Positions 1 through 9,033 of a stretch of DNA of 18,159 bases are shown here, one piece after another. Where the stretch lies: positions 1-18,159 of the forward strand of contig WHUX01000587.1 in NCBI GenBank assembly GCA_015179025.1, written 5' to 3'. A program made the position numbers and the translations under genes. The stretch is from Terfezia claveryi (taxonomy: Eukaryota > Ascomycota > Pezizomycetes > Pezizales > Pezizaceae). Under the pieces are notes generated by a model that ran no database searches, was not told the DNA's origin, and saw only the letters and a list, made by a program, of their open reading frames with translations. Position 1 is the stretch's first letter. The number at the start of each line of letters is the position of its first letter.

Positions 1-852
1 AAGACTTTTAATATGGTTATATAGGTCCACGAGGAGGTTTACTTATTATTGGTAATAACTCCGTGAATAATTTGGGTATCGCGATAAACTAAGATTCTAT
101 AATCTTCTATGCGTTGATACCTTTCCAATGGTAATCTACTTGTGACCCACGGTTCTCTATTCATAGAGTTATGTGCAGTTAAAATTATTTTCAATGGACA
201 CTAGACACTATTAAGTGAATATTGCCGGAAACATAATTAGATGCCTTCGGATATTGTCGATGGTAATTCGATAGTATCGGGAATTGGTAACGTATCTGGA
301 ATTGAATTTAGTTATCTCGGATAAGAATTCTTTAATGGGATAAGTGAGCTATAAGCGAAGTACGTATAACATGCAGACATGAGGAATATTCTCTACGTTC
401 GGGTTAGTAACCTATGACAACGAGTGCGAATAGCAACTGCATTAACAAAGGTGTGGATGGCATAACACTTAGGAAGAATTCCAAGGTGACAGGTAGGCCC
501 GCGTTTTATAAAATATTTTTATCATAAGAATATCTACAAACACCGCGGGATATAAATAGTGCAAGTAGTTCTGGTTGAATTCATTCTACCACCAGCGAGT
601 ATTCGAAAGCAAGAGCACTTTGTGTACACAAAGCCTACAAAGTTCTAAGTCTTAAGTTAACTTTATGTTCAAGCAACATAGGATTTATTTTGTGTTGCGA
701 AATAAGATCCGTCGTGAGGAACTATAGTTGGATTGAACTTTACTGCTATAGGATTGATATTATGTGTTGCGGAATAGATATCGTTGCAGCAGCAAATTAC
801 GGCCGTCCTAATAGTCGCAAGAGCACTATCAGTTAATAGGGCCCCCGTGACA
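1..852 (+). mobile_element. L1: family-L LTR, 3' part (cut by window edge)
   Basis: This is the last 850 or so bases of a family-L LTR. It aligns by eye, from base 1, with L5 from about 12905 onward and ends in GGGCCCCCGTGACA, the same end as L3 (reverse strand), L4 and L5. It contains the family's TATA-like ATATAAATA at about 551. The 5' end lies left of the window. The next base starts a reverse-complement copy (L2) at an internal point of the LTR, so L1 appears to be inserted inside L2. The C:G to T:A changes against other copies suggest it is old. Whether L1 is a solo LTR or the end of a full element cannot be told from here. Confidence 0.85.
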
Positions 853-1887
853 TACTCGTTGTCACAGGTTACTAACCCGAACGTAGAGAATATTCCCATA
901 TCTGTATGTTATACGTACTTCGTTTATAGCTTGCTTATCCCATTAAAGAATTCTTATTAGAGACTACTAAATTCAATTCCAGATACGTTACTAATCCTCG
1001 ATACTATTGAATTACCATCCGACAATATCCGAAGGCATCTAATTATGTTTCCGGCAATATTCACTTAATAGTGTCTAGTGTCTATTGAAAATAATTTTTA
1101 ACTGTACATAACTCTATGAATAGAGAACCGTGGGTCATAAGTAGATTACCATTGGAAAGGTATCAACATATAGAAGATTATAGAATCTTAGTTTATCGTG
1201 ATACCCAAATTATTCATGGAGTTATTACCAATAATAAGTAAACCTTCTCGTGGACCTATATGACCATATTAAAAGTCTTATATCTCCATGAGTTTAATTC
1301 CGATTATAAAAGGGATTGCAGAAATGGAATCAGGACGAAGAGTAGGCCTAGATAGAACCTTGAAACATTAAATTCGGAGAACTTTATGTTTTGGCTCTAC
1401 CTTTGGCCTCTGTCCTGGGCACACTCCCTTATAGTGTCACCTGATGCACTTTGGTCTAAAGTGCGCCCTCGGTCCTTCATTTTTTTAGTTATTTTTACCG
1501 AATTATTTTCCTGCAGTTTAGGGTAATAATTCTATATTTAGGGTAACGCCAAGACTTCAGGGTAACAGCTAATATAGCTAGCATATATATGCATATAGTC
1601 AGCATATTAATCTGAGTATAACTATTGAACCGTTAATCGGATTCTTATGAAACTTAAACCGTAGCTCCTTCAAGGGTCTATGGACGTTTCATAAGGGTCT
1701 TAACCATCTAGGATGATTATAAACCACTCCGAGGTTCATACCCGTTTCATATACTTAACTCTTATAGATAAGTATTAGAAAAGTTTGCACCACACTGCTA
1801 AGAGTGTACCTAGAGTTCATATAGATTCTAGGGTCGTTCTATAAGGGCCCAAGTACCTTTGGTAGGGCTGGATGTCACCCTGTGACA
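853..1887 (-). mobile_element. L2: family-L LTR, minus strand, interrupted by L1
   Basis: Reverse complement of the first roughly 1030 bases of the family-L LTR. The outer end (1871-1887) reads GATGTCACCCTGTGACA, the inverted form of the 5' end of L4 and L5 with one substitution. Its other end breaks off at 853, exactly after the terminal CA of L1; the first bases there, TACTC, match CACTC of other copies apart from one C to T change. This fits insertion of L1 into L2. At 1887/1888 L2 abuts a minus-strand gag pseudogene in the same orientation, so L2 was itself inserted into that element. The second copy of its target duplication (expected CCTGC) would lie left of the window. Confidence 0.82.
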
Positions 1888-4111
1888 CCTGCAGGTGGAA
1901 ATTATACAAGGTACAGAATTTGCTGCTAATGAGGTCAGCACCTGCAGTTTGCTGATCAACTAAGGTCTTTGCAGGTTGGTTGTTGATCTTCGTAGTAACT
2001 AGGAGGTGTTCCTTTGCTGCATCAATGACAGATGTTACTGATTTTCCTTTTGTATGTAGAGCAGGAGGTTCTTGGTCTTGAATGAATTGAGTGGCAGAAG
2101 TAATCTTATTTGGGTGATTAACTTCTGTAATTGCATGCTCAATAGTACCTGCGGCACTTCGAATTTGTTGCTTCTTGGCTGGACAGTTAGTAGCTTGATG
2201 TCCTAACTTCCTACAATAGAAACATCCACCTTTCTTGGCTAGCTCAACATTTTCTTCTGGAGTTAGCTTCTTGAATGTCGAGGGTGAGGTTACAGGCTTG
2301 CTGAAAGACTTAGACTTATTGAACGCAGTCTTAGAAGGTCCAGGATTAAAACCTGTCTGATGTGTCTGAGATTGTTGATGCACTTTCTGACCCTTTTTAG
2401 GCTTATGATCTTTTTTTGAGGCTTGGAAGTTGTGCATAACTGAATCATGCTTACTGCAGAGTTCAATCATCTCGTTCCAATCCATATCTTCATTAATATA
2501 AGCCCTAACTTTATGGAGTAAGTAAGAGTCCATAGCTTCCAACAATTGTTAGTAACATTACCAATCTATTATCTTAGTAAGAAGGAGTTGCATCTGCTTA
2601 ATCTTATTTGCAACTTGTTGGATAGGTTTAGTGCGTCCATTCTGCGTCTGTCTGATAGCTTGGAATTCGTTCCAAAGCTGATCTTTGCTGGTAAAGGGAA
2701 TGCAGAATTTCCGAAATTCTATAAGGAATTGAGCCACTGTGTTGTTCTTAGTTTTATCGTCTTTTCAGTAGAAACTGTGTAGAACTTTTGCGTCTCCTTC
2801 TAAGTGCCAACCGAGCCAAATCATAGCTTCTCTAGAGTCTGGATCGAGGTCTCCCACATTTAAAAGATCCTTAGCATCATCTACCCACTTGTCAAAGGTA
2901 GCTGCTTCTGTCCATTTTCCAGCTCCATTATTCATCTTGAGTTTAGGAGCTTTAAGTTTGCTGCTTCCAAAGACTGAACTTGATGTAGTATTCACGCTTT
3001 GAGATCTTCTAATGCGTCCAATAGGAATTCGATTGTTATTTCCTTCAGATAATTCAGAGTCTGATCCATCTGAATCATTAGGGTTACCAGATCTAGGAGG
3101 AGCTGACAATCTAACCTTAGCTGGAGTTTTGCTAGGAGTTTGTAGAGGCTTAAGAGTAGGTGGAGGAACGTGTTGAGGTTGCTGAGGTGGTGGCATAGTA
3201 TTAGATGTAGTAGTACTAGCAGAGTTCTGAAATAAGGTTGTCTGAGTTTTGGTATTAGTACTTATACGAGATCCAGGAGGGGCTGAAGGGCTTCTTGGAG
3301 GAGGAAAGACTGGAGAACGTGGTTTCGGGTATTGAGAGGAGGAACTAGATCCACGAAAAATATCTAAAGGATTCTTAGGTAAAAAGGTTTCACGGAATTC
3401 CTTTTTTGCATGAGATAGGAAGCTCGGGTGAGTTTCCTTAGTTTTCTATGGTGCTGTTGGAATTCCTAAATGATCTGATCTACGTCTTGATGGTTTTTCT
3501 GGCGTGATCGGAAATTGTCCTGGAACATTTTGTTGCTTGAGTTCCTGAGCTAATTCTGAAGTAGCTTTGATTAATTGAATAAATCCTTCATAATCATTAC
3601 TAAATGTTTTAGCTCTTGGTTTATGCTGGTAATAGAACACAGACATGTTCGTAATCATATTGAATAATTCATTTTGATCTTTGGGTTCAGGCTGAAAGGA
3701 TTGCTGAGGCTTGATTGGAGTAGGTTGCTGAACAACTACTGCTAGACGTTTTCCTTGAGTTGATGGTTTAGGAGTTTCTTCTTCCGTTTGATACTCTTCT
3801 AACTCATCATCATCCTGTTCGAGTTCTTCTTCCTCATCTGCCTTAGATGATTGTCTAGATGTGGTTCTAGAACTAGGATTCTGTTTGTGAGGACTAAATT
3901 CAGGGTCATGGCCTGAAAGTCTGCTAGAGGTTCTAAGAACTGAGTGTTGTTCTGATGCCATTGGGGCTTGCTTAATTTCGTTTGCAAGGCTTTTACTGAG
4001 ATTCTGAAACCGTATGGTTGCTAAAGAGGCTAGTACTGAATAACTAGTGCTGACAGAAGTATGTGGCGTTTTTCTGGAATGACAAGGGAGAATAGTGACT
4101 GACTGATTCAT
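1888..4111 (-). pseudogene. Ty3-type Gag with start of protease, decayed and cut by L2
   Basis: One minus-strand frame of about 740 codons runs from an ATG at 4111-4109 to the L2 junction, broken only by stops at 3448-3446 (TAG), 2767-2765 (TGA), 2560-2558 (TAA) and 2551-2549 (TAA). A better start may be the ATG at 3961-3959, in the context CCAATGGC. In order it shows an acidic, Ser/Thr-rich N-terminus, a Pro/Ser-rich linker, a capsid-like middle (near 2990-2600), a Lys/Gln-rich basic stretch and a CCHC zinc knuckle (C-X2-C-X4-H-X4-C, 2224-2183) of the kind that binds retroelement RNA. After it comes a protease-like segment, VDQQTAGADLIS (about 1960-1925), where other families have D-T/S-G-A. 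L2 cuts the frame just after this, and its pol is not in the window. The product would be a virus-like particle protein. Family assignment is inferred from the knuckle and layout. Confidence 0.8.
2183..2224 (-). other. CCHC zinc knuckle of the minus-strand gag
   Basis: Fourteen codons read CFYCRKLGHQATNC, an intact C-X2-C-X4-H-X4-C motif followed by a Pro and Lys/Gln residues. In retroelement Gag proteins this motif binds nucleic acid and helps package the RNA. Confidence 0.9.
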
Positions 4112-4996
4112 AGGCCTTATTGAGCTCGGGTTCTGGAGTAGCTAGAGTAGCTAAAGGAATTGACTAGAGTGTCTAGACAAGGTTCAAGAGGAACTAGGGG
4201 TGATCAAGCCCTAGCAAAAGAGGAGGAAGAATTTTAAAGCTGGTTTGCAGGTAAAAAAAATGTAAGTGTGGGCCAAGTTAGTAGAGGTGTTCCTGAGATG
4301 AACACGGCTCTAGCAACGTGGTTGGGCAGCTAAGCAACTGTCTAGGTCCTATACAGGAGTCCCAAAGAGCGGCTGGCTGTCGGTGTATTTGGGGGTGTTC
4401 GGGAGAGTCACGGAGATCTGGAGAAAGAATATTACCAGTGTAGCTTGTATATTCTGATTTGCTCGACTAGATGGTACTGAAAGAGATCCTGTCCTATCTA
4501 GAGGCCGCGGAAATAAGGTCTTTAATAGACACTAGATTTCTGAGGCTATGAGTCTAAACGAACTCACGTAAGGACAATCATCAAGAGTCATTATGATACC
4601 TGATCATAATGGATACAAGATGGCTCATTCTAGATACGTTCTGTATCATAGATGACGCCAGAGAAAGTAATAGAAACGAGGCTAACAATAGAATAGAGAA
4701 TAAGATATAACATCAGTTGCCGAACAAGATAGGCAACTGGAACAGGAGAAAGTGGTTAGCTCGCTGACCACATAAAACATGTCAGTAATGAGTCAGTGAT
4801 AAAGGAAAGAGATAACGTGCTAAAGAAAGACAATACTAATACATGTGTAATCCATATACTAATCCAACTGAGGGAAATACCTAAACAAGTAAAATGCATC
4901 CTAAACATTTAGATAAAGAAAATCCTAAAAATAGCCAAAGAGATTCCAACATTCAAACAAGACTTATAGTAAGGAGAAAAACAAGTATTCCTTACA
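4112..4996 (-). other. Upstream region of the minus-strand gag; possible leader or LTR part
   Basis: There is no credible coding sequence. As upstream sequence of the minus-strand gag it should hold the leader, primer site and perhaps LTR of that element, but I could not place an LTR end or a primer site. It holds several stem-loops: CATTATGA with TCATAATG (4589-4611), GATAC with GTATC (about 4633-4647), CAGTTGCC with GGCAACTG (4714-4739), and a near-perfect nine-base stem at 4752-4771. An A run lies at 4253-4260. This sequence does not match family L. Confidence 0.5.
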
Positions 4997-5346
4997 GTTT
5001 CTCACATATATATCTAGAAGCCTCGAAAGGCATGAGTATATATATCTCTCTAAAGCACGAGTTTCCCGCATATATATATATAAGCCTTGAAAAGCATGAG
5101 TTTCTTGCATATCTATATATAAGGCTCGAAAAGCATAAGTTTCTTACATATATATAAATATATATCTCCAAAGTACGAGTTTCCCATATATATATATATA
5201 AGCCTCGAAAAGCATGAGTTTCTCGCATATCTATATATAAGCCTCGAAAAGTATGAGTTTCTCGCATATATATATATAAGCCTCGAAAAGTATGAGTTTC
5301 TCGCATATATATATATATTAGTCTCAAAGCATGTGTTTCTCGCATA
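4997..5346. repeat. 39-bp AT-rich minisatellite, about 9-10 units
   Basis: Tandem units of the pattern AGCCTCGAAAAGCATGAGTT followed by TCTCGCATATATATATATA. The cleanest three start at 5201, 5240 and 5279; the first two are exactly 39 bp. Earlier units vary in the length of the TA tail and in single bases (CTTG for CTCG, CCCG for CTCG). Because 39 is a multiple of three, several frames on both strands stay open across the array, which creates apparent ORFs that I do not regard as genes. Confidence 0.92.
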
Positions 5347-5623
5347 AACAAGTCCATATTTACAAGCCTGCCATGAGGGCTTCTCTTCCATACCTATTAC
5401 CTACTTCGGTAATCTCACGGCTGGCGGGCATATATGGCCTGAAACATGCATGTGCTGATCTGTCACACCAGCGTGCACCAATCTGCCTTCCCACTAATCA
5501 CATATATTTGTCGGCTGCGTCAACCGAGATATATTTCCAGGCATGCATGAACGAACATAATACGAGGCAACGTGCGCCTCCTCTTTGCACAGGTAACTCA
5601 ACTAGCCAGTCGGCGGCAGGTCA
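5347..5623. other. Unassigned segment between two repeat arrays
   Basis: About 280 bp, visibly richer in G and C than the flanking repeats. It matches neither family L, nor the two gag elements, nor the copia remnant. An open frame crosses it (5331-5687, plus), but it begins in the minisatellite, ends in the 123-bp repeat and shows no recognisable motif, so I do not call it a gene. The segment may belong to the element that also holds the tandem repeats. Confidence 0.4.
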
Positions 5624-5743
5624 AGCTGAGATTAGGACTCCCCCAGTGCACTCTCAAGATATTCCCCATCTATATGCGGAGACATAGCTAGCTAGGTACG
5701 TGAACTCGCTAGAAAACCAGTGGACTCTATGTGAATCTATAGC
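5624..5743 (+). repeat. 123-bp tandem repeat, unit 1 (separated by L3)
   Basis: Starts with AGCTGAGATTAGGACTC and runs to CTATGTGAATCTATAGC, matching the units at 7209-7574 with point differences. The last five bases, ATAGC (5739-5743), are repeated at 7207-7211 on the far side of L3. The unit is therefore continuous with the later array and was split by the L3 insertion. Confidence 0.88.
5739..5743. repeat. Target-site duplication of L3, left copy (ATAGC)
   Basis: ATAGC directly before the LTR end, identical to 7207-7211 directly after the other end. Confidence 0.88.
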
Positions 5744-7206
5744 TGTCACGGGGGCCCTATTAACTGATAGTGCTCTTGCAACTATTAGGACGGCCGTAAT
5801 TTGCTGCCGCAACGATATCTATTCCGCAACACAGAATATCTATCCTATAGAAGTAAAGTTCAATCCAACTATAGTCCCTCACGACAGATCTTATTTCACA
5901 ATACAAAATAAATCCTATGTCGCTTGAATGTAAAGTTAACGCAAGACTTAGAACTTTATAGGCTTCGTGTACTCAAGGTGCTCTTGCTTTCGAATACTCG
6001 CTGATGGTAGAATAAATTCAACCGGAACTACTTGCACTATATATCCCGCGGTATTTGTAGATATTCTTATGATAAAAATATTTTATAAAACGCGGGCCTT
6101 CCTGTCACCTCGGAATTTCTTCCTAAGTGTTATGCCATCCACACCTTTGTTAATGCAGTTGCTATCTGCACTCGTTGTCATAGGTTACTAACCTGAATAT
6201 AGAGTTTATTTCCATGTCTGCATGTTATATGTACTTCACTTATAGCTCGCTTATTCCATTAAAGAATACTTAGCCGAGACAACTAAATTCAATCTCAGAT
6301 ACGTTACCAATCCCCGATACTATCGAATTTCTATCTGACAATATCCGAAGTTATCTAATTGTGTTTCCGGTAATATTCACTTAATAGTGTCTAGTGTCCA
6401 TTGAAAATAATTTTCAACTGCATATAACTCTATGAATAGAGAACTGTGGGTCACAAGGAGATTACCATTGGAAAGGTATCAACGCATAGAAGATTATAGA
6501 ATCTTAGTTTATTACAATACCCAAATTATTCATGTAGCTATTCCCAATAATAGGTAAACCTCCTCATGGACTTATTTGACCATGTTAAAAGTCTTATATC
6601 TCCACGAGTTTTACTCCGATCATAAAAAGGATTGCAGAAATGGAATCAGGACGAAGAGTAGGCCTAGATAGAACCTTGAAACATTAAATTCGGAGAACTT
6701 TATGTTTTGGCCCTACCTTTGGCCTCTGTCCTGGGCGCAGCGCACTCCCTTATAGTGTCACCGGACGCACTTTTCTCTAAAGTGCGCCCTCATGGCTTCA
6801 TTTTTTTATTTATTTTTACTGAATTATTTTCCTTAAGTTCAGGGTAATAATTAGCAATACAGGGTAACGCCAAGACTTTAGGGTGACAGCTAATAGCTAG
6901 TATATGTATGTATATAGCCAGCATATTGATCTGGGTATAACTATTGAACCATTAATCGGATACTTATGAAACTTAAACCATAGCTCCCTCAAGAGTCTAT
7001 GGACGTTCCATAAGGGTCTTAACTATCTAGAATGATTATAAACTACTCCGAGGTTCATACCCGTTTCATATACTTAACTCTTATAGATAAGTATTAGAAA
7101 TGTTTGCACCACACTACTAAGAGTGTACCTAGAGTCCATATAGATTCTAGGGTCGTTCTATAAGGGTCTAAGTACCTTTGGTAGGGCTGGATGTCATCCC
7201 GTAACA
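5744..7206 (-). mobile_element. L3: solo family-L LTR, minus strand
   Basis: A full-length copy of 1463 bp. Read on the minus strand it starts at 7206 with TGTTACGGGATGACATCC (one G:C to A:T change in the terminal TGTCAC) and ends at 5744 with GGGCCCCCGTGACA. The flanks carry the perfect 5-bp duplication ATAGC (5739-5743 and 7207-7211), the length expected for a Ty3-type integrase. No internal domain is present, so it is a solo LTR left by LTR-LTR recombination, or an LTR-only insertion. It lies within the 123-bp tandem repeat and faces L4 head-to-head. Confidence 0.92.
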
Positions 7207-7211
7207 ATAGC
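7207..7211. repeat. Target-site duplication of L3, right copy (ATAGC)
   Basis: ATAGC directly after the terminal ACA at 7206. It pairs with 5739-5743. Confidence 0.88.
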
Positions 7212-7574
7212 TAATTGCTTTTAGGACTCCGCCAGTACAGTTCCAATATATCCCCAATCTATATGCGCAGACACAGGCATATCTAGGTATGTGAACTTGC
7301 CACAAAACCAGCAGACTCTAGCTAATTGCTCTCAGGACTCCACCAGTGCAGTTCCGATATATCCCTAATCTATATGCACAGACACAGGCATAGCTAGGTA
7401 CGTGAACTGGCTAGAAAACCAGCGGACTCTATGTGAATGTATAGCTAATTGCTCTTAGGACTCCGCCAGTGCAGTTCCGATATAACCCCAATCTATATGC
7501 GCAGACACAGGCATAGCCAGGTACGTGAACTGGTTAGAAAACCAGCTGACTCTATGTGAATGTATAGCTAATTG
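7207..7574 (+). repeat. 123-bp tandem repeat, units 2-4 and start of unit 5
   Basis: Units start with AGCTAATTG at 7209, 7320 and 7443, and a fifth begins at 7566 before L4 interrupts it. Lengths are 111, 123 and 123 bp; the short unit lacks the TATGTGAATGTAT-like end. Each unit contains CAGTTCCGATATA, CAGACACAGGCAT and a small hairpin; in the last full unit this is CTGGTT-AGAA-AACCAG. There is no coding potential. Together with 5624-5743 this is one array split by L3 and cut by L4. It might be an old LTR or leader repeat; its origin is unknown. Confidence 0.92.
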
Positions 7575-7893
7575 TGTCACGGGGTGACATCCAGCCCTAC
7601 CAAAGGTACTTGGGCCCTTACAGAAAGACCCTAGGATCTATACGAACTCTAGGTACACTCTTAGCAGGCGTGGTGCAAACATTTTAAATACTTATCTATA
7701 AGAGTTAAGTATATGAAACGGGTATGAACCTTGGAGTGGTTTATAATCATCCTAGATAGTTAAGACCACTATGGAACGTCCATAGACCCTTGAGGGAGCT
7801 ACGGTTCAAGTTTTATAAGAATCAGATTAATGGTTCAATAGTTATACCCAGATCAATATGCTGGCTATATGCATATATACGAGCTATTTGCTG

Positions 7894-7942
7894 TTACCCT
7901 GAAGTCTTGGCGTTACCCTGAATTGCTAATTATTACCCTGAA
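7894..7942 (+). promoter_or_regulatory. Three phased TTACCCTGAA motifs in L4
   Basis: TTACCCTGAA occurs at 7894-7903, 7913-7922 and 7933-7942, with start-to-start steps of 19 and 20 bp, about two helical turns. The same trio with the same steps lies in L5 (12618, 12637, 12657). Partly altered copies occur on the minus strand in L2 (about 1515-1570) and L3 (about 6839-6888). The core TTACCC resembles sites of Reb1-type Myb proteins in yeasts. A binding role is an inference. Confidence 0.5.
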
Positions 7943-8730
7943 CTTAAGAAAAATAATTCGGTAAAAATAACTAAAAAAATGAAGGACCGAGGGCGCACTT
8001 TAGACCAAAGTACGTCCGGTGACACTATAAGGGAGTGCGCCCAGGACAGAGGCCAAAGGTAGAGCCAAAAACATAAAGTTCTCCGAATTTAATGTTTCAA
8101 GGTTCTATCTAGGCCTACTCTTTGTCCTGATTCCATTTCTGCAATCCTTTTTATGATCGGAGTTAAACTCATGGAGATATAAGACTTTTAATATGGTCAT
8201 ATAGGTCAACGAGGAGGTTTACTTATTATTGGTAATAACTCCATGAATAATTTGGGTATCGAGATAAACTAAGATTCTATAATCTGCTATGCGTTGATAA
8301 CTTTCTAATGGTAATCTACTTGTAACCCACGGTTCTCTATTCATAGAGTTATATGCAGTTGAAAAATTATTTTCAATAGACACTAAACACTATTAAGTGA
8401 ATATTGCCGGAAATATAATTAGATGCCTTCGGATATTGTCGGATGGTAATTCGATAGTATCGGGAATTGGTAACGTATCTGAAATTGAATTTAGTTTTCT
8501 CGGATAAGAATTCTTTAATGGGATAAGTGAGCTATAAGCGAAGTACATATACTATGCAGACATGGGAATATTCTCTACGTTCGGGTTAGTAACCTGTGAC
8601 AACGAGTGCAGATAGCAACTGCATTAACAAAGGTGTGGATGCATAACACTTAGGAAGAAATTCCAAGGTGACAGGTAGGCCCATGTTTTATAAAATATTT
8701 TTATCATAGAATATCTACAAACACTGCGGG

Positions 8731-8739
8731 ATATAAATA
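8731..8739 (+). promoter_or_regulatory. TATA-like box in L4
   Basis: ATATAAATA, followed by a GC-poorer stretch leading to a possible transcript start. It is conserved in L1 (about 551) and L5 (13452). It sits about 300 bp before the LTR end, giving a plausible U3/R boundary. Confidence 0.5.
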
Positions 8740-9033
8740 GTGCAAGTAGTTCCAGTTGAATTCATTCTACCACCAGAGAGTATTCGAAAGCAAGAGCATC
8801 TTGAGTACACGAAGCCTACAAAGTTCTAAGTCTTGAGTTAACTTTATGTTCAAGCAACATAGGATTTATTTTGTGTTGCGAAATAAGATCCGTCGTGAGG
8901 GACTATAGTTGGATTGAACTTTACTGCTATAGGATTGATATTCTATGTTGCGGAATAGATATCGTTGCGGCAGGAAATTACGGCCATCCTAATAGTTGCA
9001 AGAGCGCTATCAGCCAATAGGGCCCCCGTAACA

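Larger units (their letters stand above)
7575..9033 (+). mobile_element. L4: family-L LTR, probable 5' LTR of the Ty3 element
   Basis: 1459 bp, from TGTCACGGGGTGACATCC to GGGCCCCCGTAACA. It contains no open frame of note. A TATA-like ATATAAATA lies at 8731-8739. The motif TTACCCTGAA occurs three times at 7894, 7913 and 7933. The first 15 bases form a palindrome, TGTCAC-GGG-GTGACA. The LTR enters a 123-bp tandem-repeat unit after AATTG. The gag start codon lies only 49 bases past the LTR, as expected for a 5' LTR. The link between this LTR family and the downstream gag-pol is inferred from adjacency and the missing duplication. Confidence 0.85.

Noticed and set aside
669..927. Antisense open frame of about 75 codons at the 3' end of the LTR, also seen at 5700-5927
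   Set aside because: It recurs only because the LTR is repeated. In L4 the same frame carries a TAG, and it has no motif or proper start. Shared ancestry explains the similarity.
2546..2782. Plus-strand open frame of 78 codons
   Set aside because: It is the antisense shadow of the gag frame, which shows capsid-like sequence on the other strand.
4714..4771. tRNA-like look of two adjacent stem-loops
   Set aside because: No acceptor stem, no T-loop signature (GGTTCRANNCC) and no anticodon arm could be placed.
4894..5391. Overlapping open frames on both strands across the minisatellite
   Set aside because: They result from a 39-bp unit without stops in several frames. The proteins are simple repeats of Tyr, Ile and Arg-rich blocks.
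5331..5687. Plus-strand open frame of 118 codons
   Set aside because: It begins in the 39-bp minisatellite, crosses unassigned DNA and ends in the 123-bp repeat, with no domain or coding signature.
5967..6191. Plus-strand open frame of 74 codons in L3
   Set aside because: It lies inside a non-coding LTR, antisense to it, and is not kept in other copies that I checked by eye.
5624..7574. Possible CRISPR array in the 123-bp repeats
   Set aside because: Units are directly adjacent with no unique spacers, the repeat is far too long, and the context is eukaryotic retroelements.
7575..9033. Family L as a DNA transposon, given the inverted ends
   Set aside because: TG...CA ends, 5-bp duplications, a TATA-like box and adjacency to gag-pol fit an LTR. 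No transposase is present.
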